Assembly (NCBI GenBank): GCA_945902215.1
Contig: CAMDML010000029.1
Location: 1-35,944, forward strand
Length of the DNA: 35,944 nt
DNA from: Klebsiella pneumoniae
GTDB lineage: Bacteria; Pseudomonadota; Gammaproteobacteria; Pseudomonadales; Pseudohongiellaceae
Direction: 5' to 3'
Every line of letters starts with the position of its first letter. Within the stretch, counting starts at the first letter, position 1. This document shows, one piece after another, positions 8,801 to 16,317 of this stretch. Below the pieces are notes generated by a model. The model was not told the origin of the DNA, searched no databases, and worked only from the letters and a program-made list of their open reading frames with translations. The position numbers and the translations under genes are program-made.

Positions 8801-8828
8801 CCTGACTATCAAGACCTGACTATTAAGA
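8801..8828 (+). repeat. 14-bp tandem duplication between two genes
   Basis: CCTGACTATCAAGA (8801-8814) is directly followed by CCTGACTATTAAGA (8815-8828), with one mismatch, in the short spacer between 7603-8796 and 8837-9766. It sits where the ribosome-binding site of the second gene would be; the AAGAG at its end may serve that role. Confidence 0.6.
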
Positions 8829-8836
8829 GTAACACC

Positions 8837-9766
8837 ATGAAAACATTGATCACCGCTCTCGCCCTGCTCTCCCCTCTGCTGTACAGCACCGCCGCTTCAG
8901 CACAGGACTGCAACCGCGATTGTTTGACCACCCATCTGAACACTTATCTCGAAGCGGTTGCCGCACATACACCGGCCACCGGCAACCTGTGGGTCGGTTT
9001 CCGCCAGACCGAGAACTCGGTGGTGATACCGGAAGGCCAGGGTGTGTGGGCCAGCGTCACCGGACTCGGCTCCGTGCAACGCCGTTATCTCGACACCGCA
9101 CAGGGCGCGGCCGGCTACTACGGCACCGTCATGATGGGTGAGGAGGAAGCTGTCGTCGCGCTCCGCCTGAAAGTGCAGTGGGACCAGGTCACGGAAGCCG
9201 AATGGTACATCGCACGCCAGAGCGACGTCGGCTCGAGAGGCACCGGCAATACCCCCTTCGACCTCGACACCTTGCGCGCGACCTTGCCCGAACAGCGCGT
9301 AGTGCCGCAAGCGGAACGCATGCAGCGCGAAGCCTTGCAGGCCGTGGTCAACACCTACTTCGACGGCATCACCAGCCACAACGGCCTGCTTGTCAAAGGC
9401 CACCCCGGCTGCTCGCGTTATGAGAACGGCTTTCCGACATTCAACTCGCCGATGCGCGAAGGCATGGACATCGGCAACAACGGTCTTAGCGACTGCCGCA
9501 CCCAGGCCGACTTCGGTGTAGCAATAGTTGCGATCCGGGATTTCTATGTGCTGGATGAAGAGTCGCAGACAGTCATGGTCTCCGCCGTGTTCATCCGCGA
9601 GGCAGGCGATGACCGCCTTCGCAACCACTTTACCGAAGTGTTCCATCTTGATGGCGGCAAAATCCGCGACATTCACGCCGCCTTCCACTACGCGCCAGAA
9701 GATCGCCCGGTGCCGAACTGGCCGCCGTATGACGGGCTGTTTCCGTTGCCAGCTTCTTATCGCTGA
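8837..9766 (+). CDS. Secreted two-unit protein, paralogue of the IS-split lipoprotein
   Basis: ATG 8837 opens a typical signal peptide (MKTLITALALLSPLLYS, cleavage after ASA at about 22), giving 309 residues; the frame extends further upstream but only inside the previous gene. The protein seems to consist of two similar halves, one starting CNRDCLTTHLNTYLEAVAAHTP and one EALQAVVNTYFDGITSHNG. Each has a helical start reminiscent of NTF2/SnoaL-like folds, a tentative reading. GCSRYENGFPTFN and CRTQADFG match the DCERHENG and RDCRGQLN motifs of the gene at 12507-10120. Function unknown. It lies 40 bases after the DUF6152 fusion gene, so the pair is probably co-transcribed. Confidence 0.8.
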   Translation: MKTLITALALLSPLLYSTAASAQDCNRDCLTTHLNTYLEAVAAHTPATGNLWVGFRQTENSVVIPEGQGVWASVTGLGSVQRRYLDTAQGAAGYYGTVMMGEEEAVVALRLKVQWDQVTEAEWYIARQSDVGSRGTGNTPFDLDTLRATLPEQRVVPQAERMQREALQAVVNTYFDGITSHNGLLVKGHPGCSRYENGFPTFNSPMREGMDIGNNGLSDCRTQADFGVAIVAIRDFYVLDEESQTVMVSAVFIREAGDDRLRNHFTEVFHLDGGKIRDIHAAFHYAPEDRPVPNWPPYDGLFPLPASYR

Positions 9767-9768
9767 AC

Positions 9769-10116
9769 ATGCGGCTCATGCGCGACGTCATCATTACCAA
9801 AGAACCGGTAGAGCTATACAAGATTCTCAAATTCGAAGGACTCGCTGACAACGGCGGTGAAGCCAAGGCCGTGATAGAACAAGGACTGGTCAAGGTGAAT
9901 CACGTGGTGGAGACGCGCAAGCGCAAACAGATTGTGACGGGAGATGTCATCGAGTTTGCGGGTGAAACTCTGAAGGTCACTTTCATGGCGCCAGCGGCGT
10001 TCGCAGCAACTGCGCCAGAAGTGCGCGCCAAACCGGTAAATGATGCCAAATTACGTCCATTAAAAAAGCGCGCCAAGTTAGTGACCGGGCGCGCTTTGCA
10101 AAGCCAAAAAAAGTAG
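9769..10116 (+). CDS. S4-domain RNA-binding protein, YbcJ-like
   Basis: A 115-residue cytoplasmic protein. Residues about 10-70 read as an S4 RNA-binding domain of the YbcJ type: ELYKILKFEGLADNGGEAKAVIEQGLVKVN, then VETRKRKQIVTGDVIEFAG. YbcJ itself is about 70 residues; this one has an extra, very basic tail (KPVNDAKLRPLKKRAKL). S4 proteins bind structured RNA, often ribosomal. The start lies two bases after the stop of the secreted protein upstream, an odd partnership that may be simple co-transcription. ATG 9778 is an alternative start. Confidence 0.85.
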   Translation: MRLMRDVIITKEPVELYKILKFEGLADNGGEAKAVIEQGLVKVNHVVETRKRKQIVTGDVIEFAGETLKVTFMAPAAFAATAPEVRAKPVNDAKLRPLKKRAKLVTGRALQSQKK

Positions 10117-10119
10117 CGT

Positions 10120-10478
10120 TTATTCCCAGCCCGTCGGTGAGTTGTAGGGAATCGTAAAGCCCATCGCTTCGATCTCATGCACCTGACCGTCGGCGCCAAT
10201 CTTGAAGATATGCGCAGCCGGCAGGTCGAACGGAGCAAAGGCGAAGGTTTCCGCAGTAATCTCGGCAGTTGTGCCATCGAGGTTCGTCACCGTGTAAGGC
10301 AGGTTGTCCATTGGATGGCGGAAGTGCGACAGGCCGATGACGAGACCGGTTTGCGGATCGGCCGCGAACACGCGCCGGTTCTCGATGCGGTCGATGTATT
10401 GGAAGGTACCGGTATTTAATTGGCCACGACAGTCGCGCGCTCTGGCTGGCGCAGGTGTGACCTGGTCAACAATAAATA
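10120..10478 (-). pseudogene. 3' part of the IS-split lipoprotein gene
   Basis: This minus-strand frame reads RDCRGQLNTGTFQYIDRIENRRVF, then GLVIGLSHFRHPMDN, and ends PTGWE at 10120. It continues the family begun at 12507-11707. It now has no start of its own beyond an internal ATG at 10371. When the insertion sequence and one copy of the 3-bp duplication are removed, this part is one base out of register with the 5' part, and the 5' frame would stop soon after the junction. The gene was therefore either already broken, or bases were changed at insertion. The last codons converge on the S4 gene with three bases between. Confidence 0.7.
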
Positions 10479-10488
10479 GACACCCCAG

Positions 10489-11370
10489 TTAAGCCGCTTT
10501 TTTCCACTGTGTTGCCCTCTCTGCTTCATACTGCATCGGGCTCCGGTAACCCAGTGTGGAATGCAGTCGGCTGCAGTTGTAAAACATGGTGATGTATTTC
10601 AATACGTCCTGCTGTGCCTCATAGCGGGTTTGGTACTGACGCCATTGCACCTTCTCCTGTTTCAAACTGCCGAAGAAGCTTTCCGCCACCGCGTTGTCCC
10701 AGCAATTACCTTTCCTGCTCATGCTGCCGATAAAACCATTTGCCTTCAACAAACGCCGGTAAACTTTGCTGGCATATTGTGAGCCTCGGTCTGAATGCAC
10801 TATCAACCCTGCACTGGGTCGACGTTGCCACAGCGCCATCCTCAACGCATCACAGACCAACTGGGCCTTCATCCGGGAACCCATGCTCCATCCCACTACC
10901 TTGCGCGAATACAGGTCAATCACCACGGCCAGATATAACCACCCTTCCTGAGTCCACACATACGTGATGTCACCTACATACGCTAAATCAGGGGCCGCAA
11001 CCGTAAACTGCCGCGCCAGCACATTGGCAAACACCGGCTGTTGATGATTGCTGTCGGTTGTCACCTTGTACTTCTTGCGGTGCCGAACCTTCACGCCAGC
11101 CGCTTGCATCAACTGTTTGGTTCTGTGGTGGCCAACCGGATAACCCAGGATAGTCAGTGCTACTTTCATCCGCCGGTAGCCATAACTGTTGTCACTGGCG
11201 CAGTCTATTTCACGAACCATGTCCAGCATCTCCTCATGCAGAGGATCATCCGGCAATGCTTGCTGCCTTGCCCAATAACTGTAATAACCATTGCGCTTCA
11301 CACCCAGGACGCGACACATCACGCCCACAGGCCAGGTCTTCTTGTGCTGGGCGATAAACGAATATTTCAC
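10489..11370 (-). CDS. IS3-family transposase OrfB (DDE integrase domain)
   Basis: A 293-residue protein from a GTG start that overlaps the orfA stop in GTGA. It has the IS3 OrfB layout: an N-terminal HTH-like segment, YGYRRMKVALTILGYPVGHHR, and an rve/DDE core with Asp134 (DITYVWT), Asp194 (HSDRGSQYAS) and Glu230 (AVAESFFGSLKQE). The C-terminal YNCSRLHSTLGYRSPMQYE is typical. In this family the active transposase is usually the OrfAB fusion made by -1 frameshifting. The OrfB frame is open upstream of the GTG through the slippery run, which supports that here. Confidence 0.95.
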   Translation of the reverse strand: MKYSFIAQHKKTWPVGVMCRVLGVKRNGYYSYWARQQALPDDPLHEEMLDMVREIDCASDNSYGYRRMKVALTILGYPVGHHRTKQLMQAAGVKVRHRKKYKVTTDSNHQQPVFANVLARQFTVAAPDLAYVGDITYVWTQEGWLYLAVVIDLYSRKVVGWSMGSRMKAQLVCDALRMALWQRRPSAGLIVHSDRGSQYASKVYRRLLKANGFIGSMSRKGNCWDNAVAESFFGSLKQEKVQWRQYQTRYEAQQDVLKYITMFYNCSRLHSTLGYRSPMQYEAERATQWKKAA

Positions 11371-11663
11371 TTCGTTTCTTTGGCAAAGAAGACCGTCGCT
11401 TTTTTTAGGATTTCCTTTTCCATCTCCAGCCGCTTCACCTGGGCTTTGAGCTTGCGAATTTCGTCCTGATCCGGACTCAACTTGCCGTTACCCCGAAATG
11501 CCTGGCTGTCCCCATCCGCCCGAAACTCCTGAATCCAACGGCCCAGCATCTGAGTATTGATTTCAAGGCTGCGCGCCGCCTCAACCCGACTATAACCCTG
11601 ATCCAGAACCAGACTCACAGCATCCAACTTGTATTCCTTCGTGTACTGCTTTCTGTCATTCAT
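11367..11663 (-). CDS. IS3-family transposase OrfA (HTH)
   Basis: A 98-residue DNA-binding protein. Residues about 8-50 form a helix-turn-helix (YTKEYKLDAVSLVLDQGYS, RVEAARSLEINTQMLGRWIQEF), and 60-95 form a leucine-zipper-like coiled coil (DEIRKLKAQVKRLEMEKEIL). It recognises the IS ends and regulates transposition in this family. The start is at 11663, 43 bases inside the right inverted-repeat end. The CTAAAAAAAGC run near the 3' end is the frameshift site. Confidence 0.95.
   Translation of the reverse strand: MNDRKQYTKEYKLDAVSLVLDQGYSRVEAARSLEINTQMLGRWIQEFRADGDSQAFRGNGKLSPDQDEIRKLKAQVKRLEMEKEILKKATVFFAKETK
11400..11406 (-). promoter_or_regulatory. Programmed -1 frameshift site of the IS3 element
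   Basis: A run of seven A on the minus strand lies near the end of orfA, in the codons CTA AAA AAA GCG. Slipping back one base enters the orfB frame, which is open from here (KKSDGLLCQRNEV) into OrfB. This is the usual arrangement for making the OrfAB transposase. Confidence 0.75.
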
Positions 11664-11706
11664 AACTACCTCCAGTTGTGATCATTATCTCTTAACTGGG
11701 GTGGTC

Positions 11707-12507
11707 ATATTTATTGGAGCACGTCAGTGCGGTGCCCGGTATGGCAGGAGCCCCGGTGGACGGAGTGCCGCTGGCGGTGATCATGCCGTTCTCGTGCCGT
11801 TCGCAGTCAGCGGCAAAGTTCATCAGTTCGCCATTATTGTCGTCGAGTGCATCGTAGTAGGAAGCGCCGATGGTAATCAGCTCGTCATGCGCTTTGCGAT
11901 TTTCCACCGGGATCTCGGTCAAAATACCGGGGCGCGGCGCTTGCAGGTTGACCATCTGCGCTTCGCGTATGGCGGCGAGCAAATGTTCCGCTTCAGTGAT
12001 CTTGCCATTGCCATCGAACTGGAGACGGAAAGCGACAACCACCGGCTGTTCCACTGGCGCGCTGCTGGCAGCAAACGCTGCACGCTCCTCAGGTGACATA
12101 CCTTGTGGAGGGGCCGGTGGCGCCATGTAGGTCATCATCGCCAGATAGCCAACTGACTGATTGATTTCATCCGGCACGTGGAGCGCGAAGGTGCTCGGAC
12201 CTTGCACCACGGACTGCCACAGGCCTTCACCCGGCTGCATCTTCGTTATGTTTTCAACAAAGACTGCGTCCTCTGCCAACGGTGCCAAAGCAGGATCGTG
12301 CGCTACGATGGCAGCAACATAGGCGTCGGTGGCGCTGAGCAGACACTGACGATCGCAAGCAGGTGCGGCGGGAGTTGCTGCGACAAGAGCGGCTGTGGCT
12401 GCTTCTGGAGCGGGTGTTTCAGCGGCGGGGCTACAGGCTCCCAGCGTGAGCGTAAGTCCTGCCAGCGCAGTAGCGGCGGTCAGTGTACATATAGCCGGCT
12501 TGAACAT
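11707..12507 (-). pseudogene. 5' part of a lipoprotein gene split by the IS element
   Basis: The product starts with a lipoprotein signal (MFKPAICTLTAATALAG, lipobox LGAC) and an Ala/Pro-rich linker, then CDRQCLLSATDAYVAAIVAHDP, the same start motif as the mature protein at 8837-9766. A second unit follows (HDELITIGASYYDALDDNNGEL) and DCERHENGMIT. The frame then runs into the IS and ends SNKYDHPS inside it. The truncated product would keep the first unit and most of the second. Its paralogue at 8837 is intact, so the loss may be tolerated. An AT-rich stretch upstream (12508-12591) would hold its promoter. Confidence 0.8.
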
Positions 12508-12591
12508 GGGGCGACCTCGTTATGTATATTGTTGTTGTTTTGTATCGGAGTGCTGCCTACGCGGCAGATTCTAAGCGCTAAATCGTGGAAA

Positions 12592-13239
12592 TCATTCACC
12601 AATCATCCGCCGCTCGGCAGCAATCAGACCGCTGACCGACGGCCGCGCAGCGAGCCGCGTGTAATACTCAGCAAGTTTCGGATACTTGTTGGCATCGATA
12701 GATACGCCACTGTGCCCCAGATTGATCAGTTGGCACGTCACTGCGATGTCGGCAAGCGTGAGCCCGGCACCTACCAAAAACCCCTGCGCCGGCAAAACAC
12801 TCTCCAGATACGCGAACAGCAGTGGCACCTGATTCGCCGCGATGTCGTCAGCCTTTGCCGAATCGCCGGCTACTTTGCGTATTTTTGGCAACAACACGCG
12901 ATTGATGAAGATTACCGTGCCCACCGGGAACATCACCGTATCGGCATATTCCTCAAACCAAATAGCTTTACCCCGCGCCTTCGCTTCCACAGGGATCAGC
13001 GGTTGTGCCGGATATTTTGCTTCAAGGTAGTGCACGATGGCCGAGGAGTCGGCCAGCGCGTAGTCGCCGTCCTGCAAGGCCGGAATCTTGCCGAAGGGGC
13101 TTGCGGTTTTGAACTGCGGGTGGTCGGCGTGCGGCGACACCGGTTTGTGATCCAGCGTTATGCCTTTCTCGGCGGCAAACATCAGGGTTTTGCGCACGAA
13201 GGGTGAAATGGAAGCGCCGAACAGGATCATCATTTGCAT
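12592..13239 (-). CDS. Glutathione S-transferase-like protein
   Basis: A 215-residue cytoplasmic protein with an N-terminal thioredoxin-fold half (MILFGASISPFVRKTLMFAAE; then SPFGKIPAL with the cis-Pro, and LADSSAIVHYLE, the glutathione gamma-Glu binding segment) and an all-helical C-terminal half (LTLADIAVTCQL). Ser-Pro-Phe replaces the Cys-Pro-x-x seen in many relatives. The substrate is unknown. The start is taken as ATG 13239; 13233 and 13230 are close alternatives, and a GTG further up (13260) lacks a ribosome-binding site. It diverges from the persulfide dioxygenase-rhodanese gene across a 170-bp spacer, which suggests a joint role in thiol or sulfide handling. A small hairpin (CTGCC-GCGTA-GGCAG, about 12555-12569) follows the stop. 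Confidence 0.9.
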   Translation of the reverse strand: MQMMILFGASISPFVRKTLMFAAEKGITLDHKPVSPHADHPQFKTASPFGKIPALQDGDYALADSSAIVHYLEAKYPAQPLIPVEAKARGKAIWFEEYADTVMFPVGTVIFINRVLLPKIRKVAGDSAKADDIAANQVPLLFAYLESVLPAQGFLVGAGLTLADIAVTCQLINLGHSGVSIDANKYPKLAEYYTRLAARPSVSGLIAAERRMIGE

Positions 13240-13372
13240 TTCTGGGGGGTTCCGTTGCACATGCGGCGAGAAACAACGCTGTGGCCAAGGCTACCGGTGA
13301 GCTGGTCCGATTGAAGGGTAATTGGGTATTCCAGAATTATCAACCATACCCGGACAGAACAGCTGCCAAGTT

Positions 13373-13381
13373 TGCTATAGT
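13373..13381 (+). promoter_or_regulatory. Extended -10 promoter of the persulfide dioxygenase gene
   Basis: TGCTATAGT, an extended -10 element identical to that at 2018-2026, lies 28 bases before the start of the 13410 gene. The leader then carries AAGGAG at 13394-13399. Confidence 0.4.
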
Positions 13382-13409
13382 CAACACTCCCGGAAGGAGT
13401 ACAGCCGTG

Positions 13410-14477
13410 ATGACCCCTACCTTGTTGTTCCGCCAACTGTTCGACCAAAGCTCCGGCACCTGGACGTATTTGTTGGCGGACACCGCAACGCGCGAAGCAC
13501 TGCTGATCGATGCGGTGTATGAACAATACGAGCGCGATCTGGCTTTGCTAGCCGAACTTGACCTCACCTTGCTGGCCTGTATCGATACCCATTGCCATGC
13601 CGACCACGTGACTGGAGCGTGGCTGTTGAAACACACTCTGCACAGCAAGATCTTCGCCTCCATCTATTCCGGGATTGAGGGCCTCGACCGCAAACTGCAG
13701 GAAGGAGACAGCATCGCGTTTGGCAAACAGCATCTCTCTGTGTTGGCAACTCCCGGACACACAGATGGCTGTCTCAGTTTTGTGCTGAAAGCGCATGCCA
13801 TGGTATTTACCGGTGACAGCCTGTTGATTCGCGGTTGCGGCCGCACCGACTTTCAGCAAGGTTCGGCCCACAAACTGTTCCATTCAATCAAGGACAAGTT
13901 GTTTGCATTGCCTGATGACTACGCTGTCTACCCTGGCCATGACTACGTCGGCCGCACGGCCAGCAGTATCGGGGAGGAGAAAAAGTTGAACCCGCGCATT
14001 GGCGGGCAAGCCAACGAAGGCGATTTTGTCGGCTTCATGGACAACATGCACCTGCCGCATCCCAAGAAACTGGATATCGCCGTACCTGCCAATCTCAAAG
14101 CGGGGCGTCCCAGTGATGACCAGTTGCCGAAGCAACCCGCTTGGGCACCAGTGGTCACCACCTACAGCGGGGTGCTGGAAATTTCACCGCAGTGGGTAGC
14201 GGCACATCTCGATGCCGTTTGTCTCGTGGATGTCCGCACCACAGTGGAAAGCGCCGAAGAAAGCGCACGCATCAGGGGCGCCTTGATGATCCCGGTGAAT
14301 GAACTGCGTGACCGAATCAATGAAATCCCCACTGACAAACCGGTGATGACCATCTGCCGCTCCGGCAAACGCTCCGTACTGGCCTTTACCATTTTGCGTA
14401 GCGCGGGGCGGCAACAAGTGGCCAGCGTAAAAGGTGGGTTGCTGCGCTGGCATGAAGAAGGGTTGCCCGAGCAGTAA
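13410..14477 (+). CDS. Persulfide dioxygenase-rhodanese fusion (ETHE1-like)
   Basis: A 355-residue cytoplasmic enzyme. Residues 1-240 are a metallo-beta-lactamase-fold, non-haem iron dioxygenase of the ETHE1 type, with HCHADH (61-66), His117 (ATPGHTDG) and Asp136 (FTGDSLL) as expected for the mononuclear iron site, plus PGHDY near 175. Residues 260-355 are a rhodanese domain with active-site loop CRSGKRS starting at Cys316. ETHE1 enzymes oxidise glutathione persulfide to sulfite, and the rhodanese domain can transfer sulfane sulfur to glutathione or thiosulfate; fused forms are known in bacteria. AAGGAG (13394-13399) suits either GTG 13407 or ATG 13410; ATG is chosen. A GST-like gene is divergent, and repeat copy 2 begins 17 bases after the stop. 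Confidence 0.9.
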   Translation: MTPTLLFRQLFDQSSGTWTYLLADTATREALLIDAVYEQYERDLALLAELDLTLLACIDTHCHADHVTGAWLLKHTLHSKIFASIYSGIEGLDRKLQEGDSIAFGKQHLSVLATPGHTDGCLSFVLKAHAMVFTGDSLLIRGCGRTDFQQGSAHKLFHSIKDKLFALPDDYAVYPGHDYVGRTASSIGEEKKLNPRIGGQANEGDFVGFMDNMHLPHPKKLDIAVPANLKAGRPSDDQLPKQPAWAPVVTTYSGVLEISPQWVAAHLDAVCLVDVRTTVESAEESARIRGALMIPVNELRDRINEIPTDKPVMTICRSGKRSVLAFTILRSAGRQQVASVKGGLLRWHEEGLPEQ

Positions 14478-14494
14478 CTGGGAAATTTCCCTCC

Positions 14495-14752
14495 TCTCAG
14501 GAATTGCTGCTGTTCCCGTGGGTGTCAAGCAGGGGCGTAGATTCCGACACACCGGAATTCCAGTTGAAGCCTGAGGGGACGACTTGGGGTGACGTTTTGC
14601 GGCCGAACAGCGAAGGAAGGGCACTTTGCCGGGTATCGTCCCGGCAAGGGTGAGTTGTGCGCAGTTGGGCGGTCCTGAGCGGAGGTGCAAAACGATACCC
14701 CAAGGCGGCCCTTTCACTGAAGTATCGCGTTCAAACAAACCCGAGTGGGTAT
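14495..14752. repeat. Structured dispersed repeat, copy 2
   Basis: This copy matches 171-487 and keeps the hairpin core TTGCCGGG-TATCGT-CCCGGCAA (about 14626-14647; the loop differs from copy 1 while the stem is unchanged) and the outer arms CTTGGGGTGACGTTTTGC (about 14583-14600) and GCAAAACGATACCCCAAG (about 14687-14704, two mismatches). It is about 60 bases shorter than copy 1. A 12-bp palindrome, GGGAAATTTCCC, sits just before it at 14480-14491. It lies between the dioxygenase-rhodanese gene and the terminator of the six-gene cluster. No protein is supported inside it. Confidence 0.8.
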
Positions 14753-14796
14753 CCAAAAAACACTGAAATCAAAGAACGCAGCGACAACCCGCCCAT

Positions 14797-14825
14797 AAAA
14801 AAGCCGGAGCATGCTCCGGCTTTTT
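14797..14825. terminator. Strong bidirectional intrinsic terminator
   Basis: GCCGGAGCATGCTCCGGC (14803-14820) is a perfect palindrome flanked by A6 on the left and T5 on the right, so it can end transcription from both sides. It is placed to terminate the minus-strand cluster that ends at 14860. Confidence 0.9.
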
Positions 14826-14832
14826 CTTCTAC

Positions 14833-14868
14833 CCATTCAAACTATTCAAACTATTCAAACTATTCAAA
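14833..14868 (-). repeat. 9-bp tandem repeat carrying the stop codon
   Basis: Four units of TTTGAATAG (minus strand; the last is TTTGAATGG) begin with the final codons and TAG stop of the gene ending at 14860 and continue past it. Because the unit is 9 bp, each copy stays in frame and re-encodes Phe-Glu-stop, so three TAG stops lie in a row. Confidence 0.8.
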
Positions 14869-16251
14869 ATTGAACAAGGCCTCTGTGTTTTCTTCCGGTC
14901 TGGTCATGCCTTGCTCGAAATACTGCTGCCAGATTTTGTCCCAAGGACGGCCATACATGTCGGGAAGCTCGTACTCGGTTACGGTACCCGGTGCCATCGG
15001 CGTGTTGACTCCATCGATATTGAAGATGGTCTGTGTGCATTCGATAAAGGCGTAGGGCGTTTCGTCGGCGTCGGTGTAGTCGTTGATCTTGTCCAGATTG
15101 CGCACAATGCGCACGGGTTCGACCAGCGCTTCGGGATCGTAGAAGACCGTTTCGTGGTTGAGGCCGAGGAACTTGCCGTCAGCATCACGGTTCGGTGTGT
15201 AGATCTCGACGGTCTGCATCTTGCTCGAGAACTCGAAAGCGGAATGTGCTTTCCAGCCCTGGACGTTGGAGGTCCACGTAATCAGCACATCACCGTCCCA
15301 GAAGCCGACGGTCTCGCCATACCAGCGCGGTACTGCATCGCCAAGGCGCGGCACACCGCCGCTCGCTACGTCATCCATCTTGAACTCGCGGCCAACGTGA
15401 ACGCTCGTGATGAAGTTGTCGGCGACACCCGCCAGAATCTGCACCATGTCCGGCGTGGCGGTTATGTAGTGTTCCCACACCGAAAATGAGTACCAGCGCC
15501 GCATGAAGCCTTCGGGCCAACAGAAGGTCGACGGCCAGAGTGCATTGCCGCGCACCTGATGGTAAGCCTCTTGCACCATGCGCTGCTGGTATTCGGGAGT
15601 AAGCACAGAGAGGATGGTCGGGTACTGGTTGTGCCGCAGCCAGTACCAGGTCAGTTGATCGCGCGCTGCCGTTGGGCGCTGGTAGACACCATTCCATTCG
15701 GCCGCCGGAAAATCCTGGAAGGTGTATTTGTTTGGACCCCCGCGCGCCGTCGTTTCCGCCAGCAGCGCCTCGTAGTGTTCTTGCGCAGTCGTAAAAGCAT
15801 AGGGGCTGACGATGGCTTCGCGCGGCAAATCGATGTCGCAATAGCCCCAAGGGCCGTCAGCCGTGACATCGGTCAGCGCCGGTGGGAACAGAATGCCCCG
15901 CTGTATCTCTGTGGCGAAGGGACTGTTGCAGCGGAAATAGCGCGGGTCGGTCCAAAGGTCTTTGTCAGCGTAGAAATCGGGACTGTTGAACAGGTCGCGC
16001 GGCAACGGTTCGACACCTTCCGGCAGCGCGTTCGGGCGGAAGCCATAGAGGCCCGGCGGGGCGGCGTTCGGACCAGGCGGACCATTGAAGATCCGGTCCG
16101 GCCCCACATTCTGATGATCCACTACTTTCGCAGCCAATGGCTTGCCACGACCAACGCTTTCAAAGCCGATATCAGGCATCTCCTGCGCCAGAGTTGGTGT
16201 GATGATCAGAGCGGCAACCAGCGCCCAGAATTTGTTCGGTTGGTATTTCAT
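14860..16251 (-). CDS. Secreted protein of unknown function, paralogue of 608-1978
   Basis: A 463-residue protein with a Sec signal peptide ([23 protein letters not shown], cleavage around ALA/AQE). The mature chain starts [15 protein letters not shown] and aligns along its whole length with the 608-1978 product: [63 protein letters not shown] and [19 protein letters not shown]. It has an extra Pro/Gly-rich stretch near residue 55-70. It is the last gene of the minus-strand cluster, 66 bases after the M28 peptidase, with AAAGGGGA as ribosome-binding site and a terminator downstream. Likely periplasmic; no catalytic motif recognised. Confidence 0.85.
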   Translation of the reverse strand: MKYQPNKFWALVAALIITPTLAQEMPDIGFESVGRGKPLAAKVVDHQNVGPDRIFNGPPGPNAAPPGLYGFRPNALPEGVEPLPRDLFNSPDFYADKDLWTDPRYFRCNSPFATEIQRGILFPPALTDVTADGPWGYCDIDLPREAIVSPYAFTTAQEHYEALLAETTARGGPNKYTFQDFPAAEWNGVYQRPTAARDQLTWYWLRHNQYPTILSVLTPEYQQRMVQEAYHQVRGNALWPSTFCWPEGFMRRWYSFSVWEHYITATPDMVQILAGVADNFITSVHVGREFKMDDVASGGVPRLGDAVPRWYGETVGFWDGDVLITWTSNVQGWKAHSAFEFSSKMQTVEIYTPNRDADGKFLGLNHETVFYDPEALVEPVRIVRNLDKINDYTDADETPYAFIECTQTIFNIDGVNTPMAPGTVTEYELPDMYGRPWDKIWQQYFEQGMTRPEENTEALFNFE

Positions 16252-16317
16252 GCAATCCCCTTTACTAAAGCCAATTTAATTTTTATCCGGTAATTTTCAC
16301 CGCGAGCATACCACGCC

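Larger units (their letters stand above)
10479..11706 (-). mobile_element. IS3-family insertion sequence, 1228 bp, intact
   Basis: The element has imperfect terminal inverted repeats: GACACCCCAGTTAAG at the left end (10479-10493) and GACCACCCCAGTTAAG read inward from the right end (11706-11691), identical over CACCCCAGTTAAG. It is flanked by the 3-bp direct repeat ATA (10476-10478 and 11707-11709). It carries overlapping orfA and orfB on the minus strand with an A7 slippery site. Rejoining the flanks recreates a perfect 16-bp palindrome, CAATAAATATTTATTG, so the insertion split a palindromic target. Both reading frames and the DDE residues are intact, so it may still be active. Confidence 0.9.

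Noticed and set aside
8654-8836. Longer N-terminus for the 8837 protein
   Set aside because: The in-frame extension lies inside the preceding coding sequence and would hide an obvious signal peptide that begins at ATG 8837.
8897-9688. 263-codon minus-strand open frame
   Set aside because: It is fully antisense to the 8837-9766 gene and shows no recognisable motif.
12178-13206. 342-codon plus-strand open frame
   Set aside because: It is antisense to the lipoprotein and GST-like genes, both supported by family motifs; its translation is Cys/Arg/His-rich and of low quality.
14184-14756. 190-codon minus-strand open frame spanning repeat copy 2 and the end of the dioxygenase-rhodanese gene
   Set aside because: It is antisense to a certain gene on one side and repeat sequence on the other; no family resemblance.
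14833-14868. Possible CRISPR-like array
   Set aside because: The units are only 9 bp with no spacers; it is a simple tandem repeat. No CRISPR array or cas gene was seen in the window.
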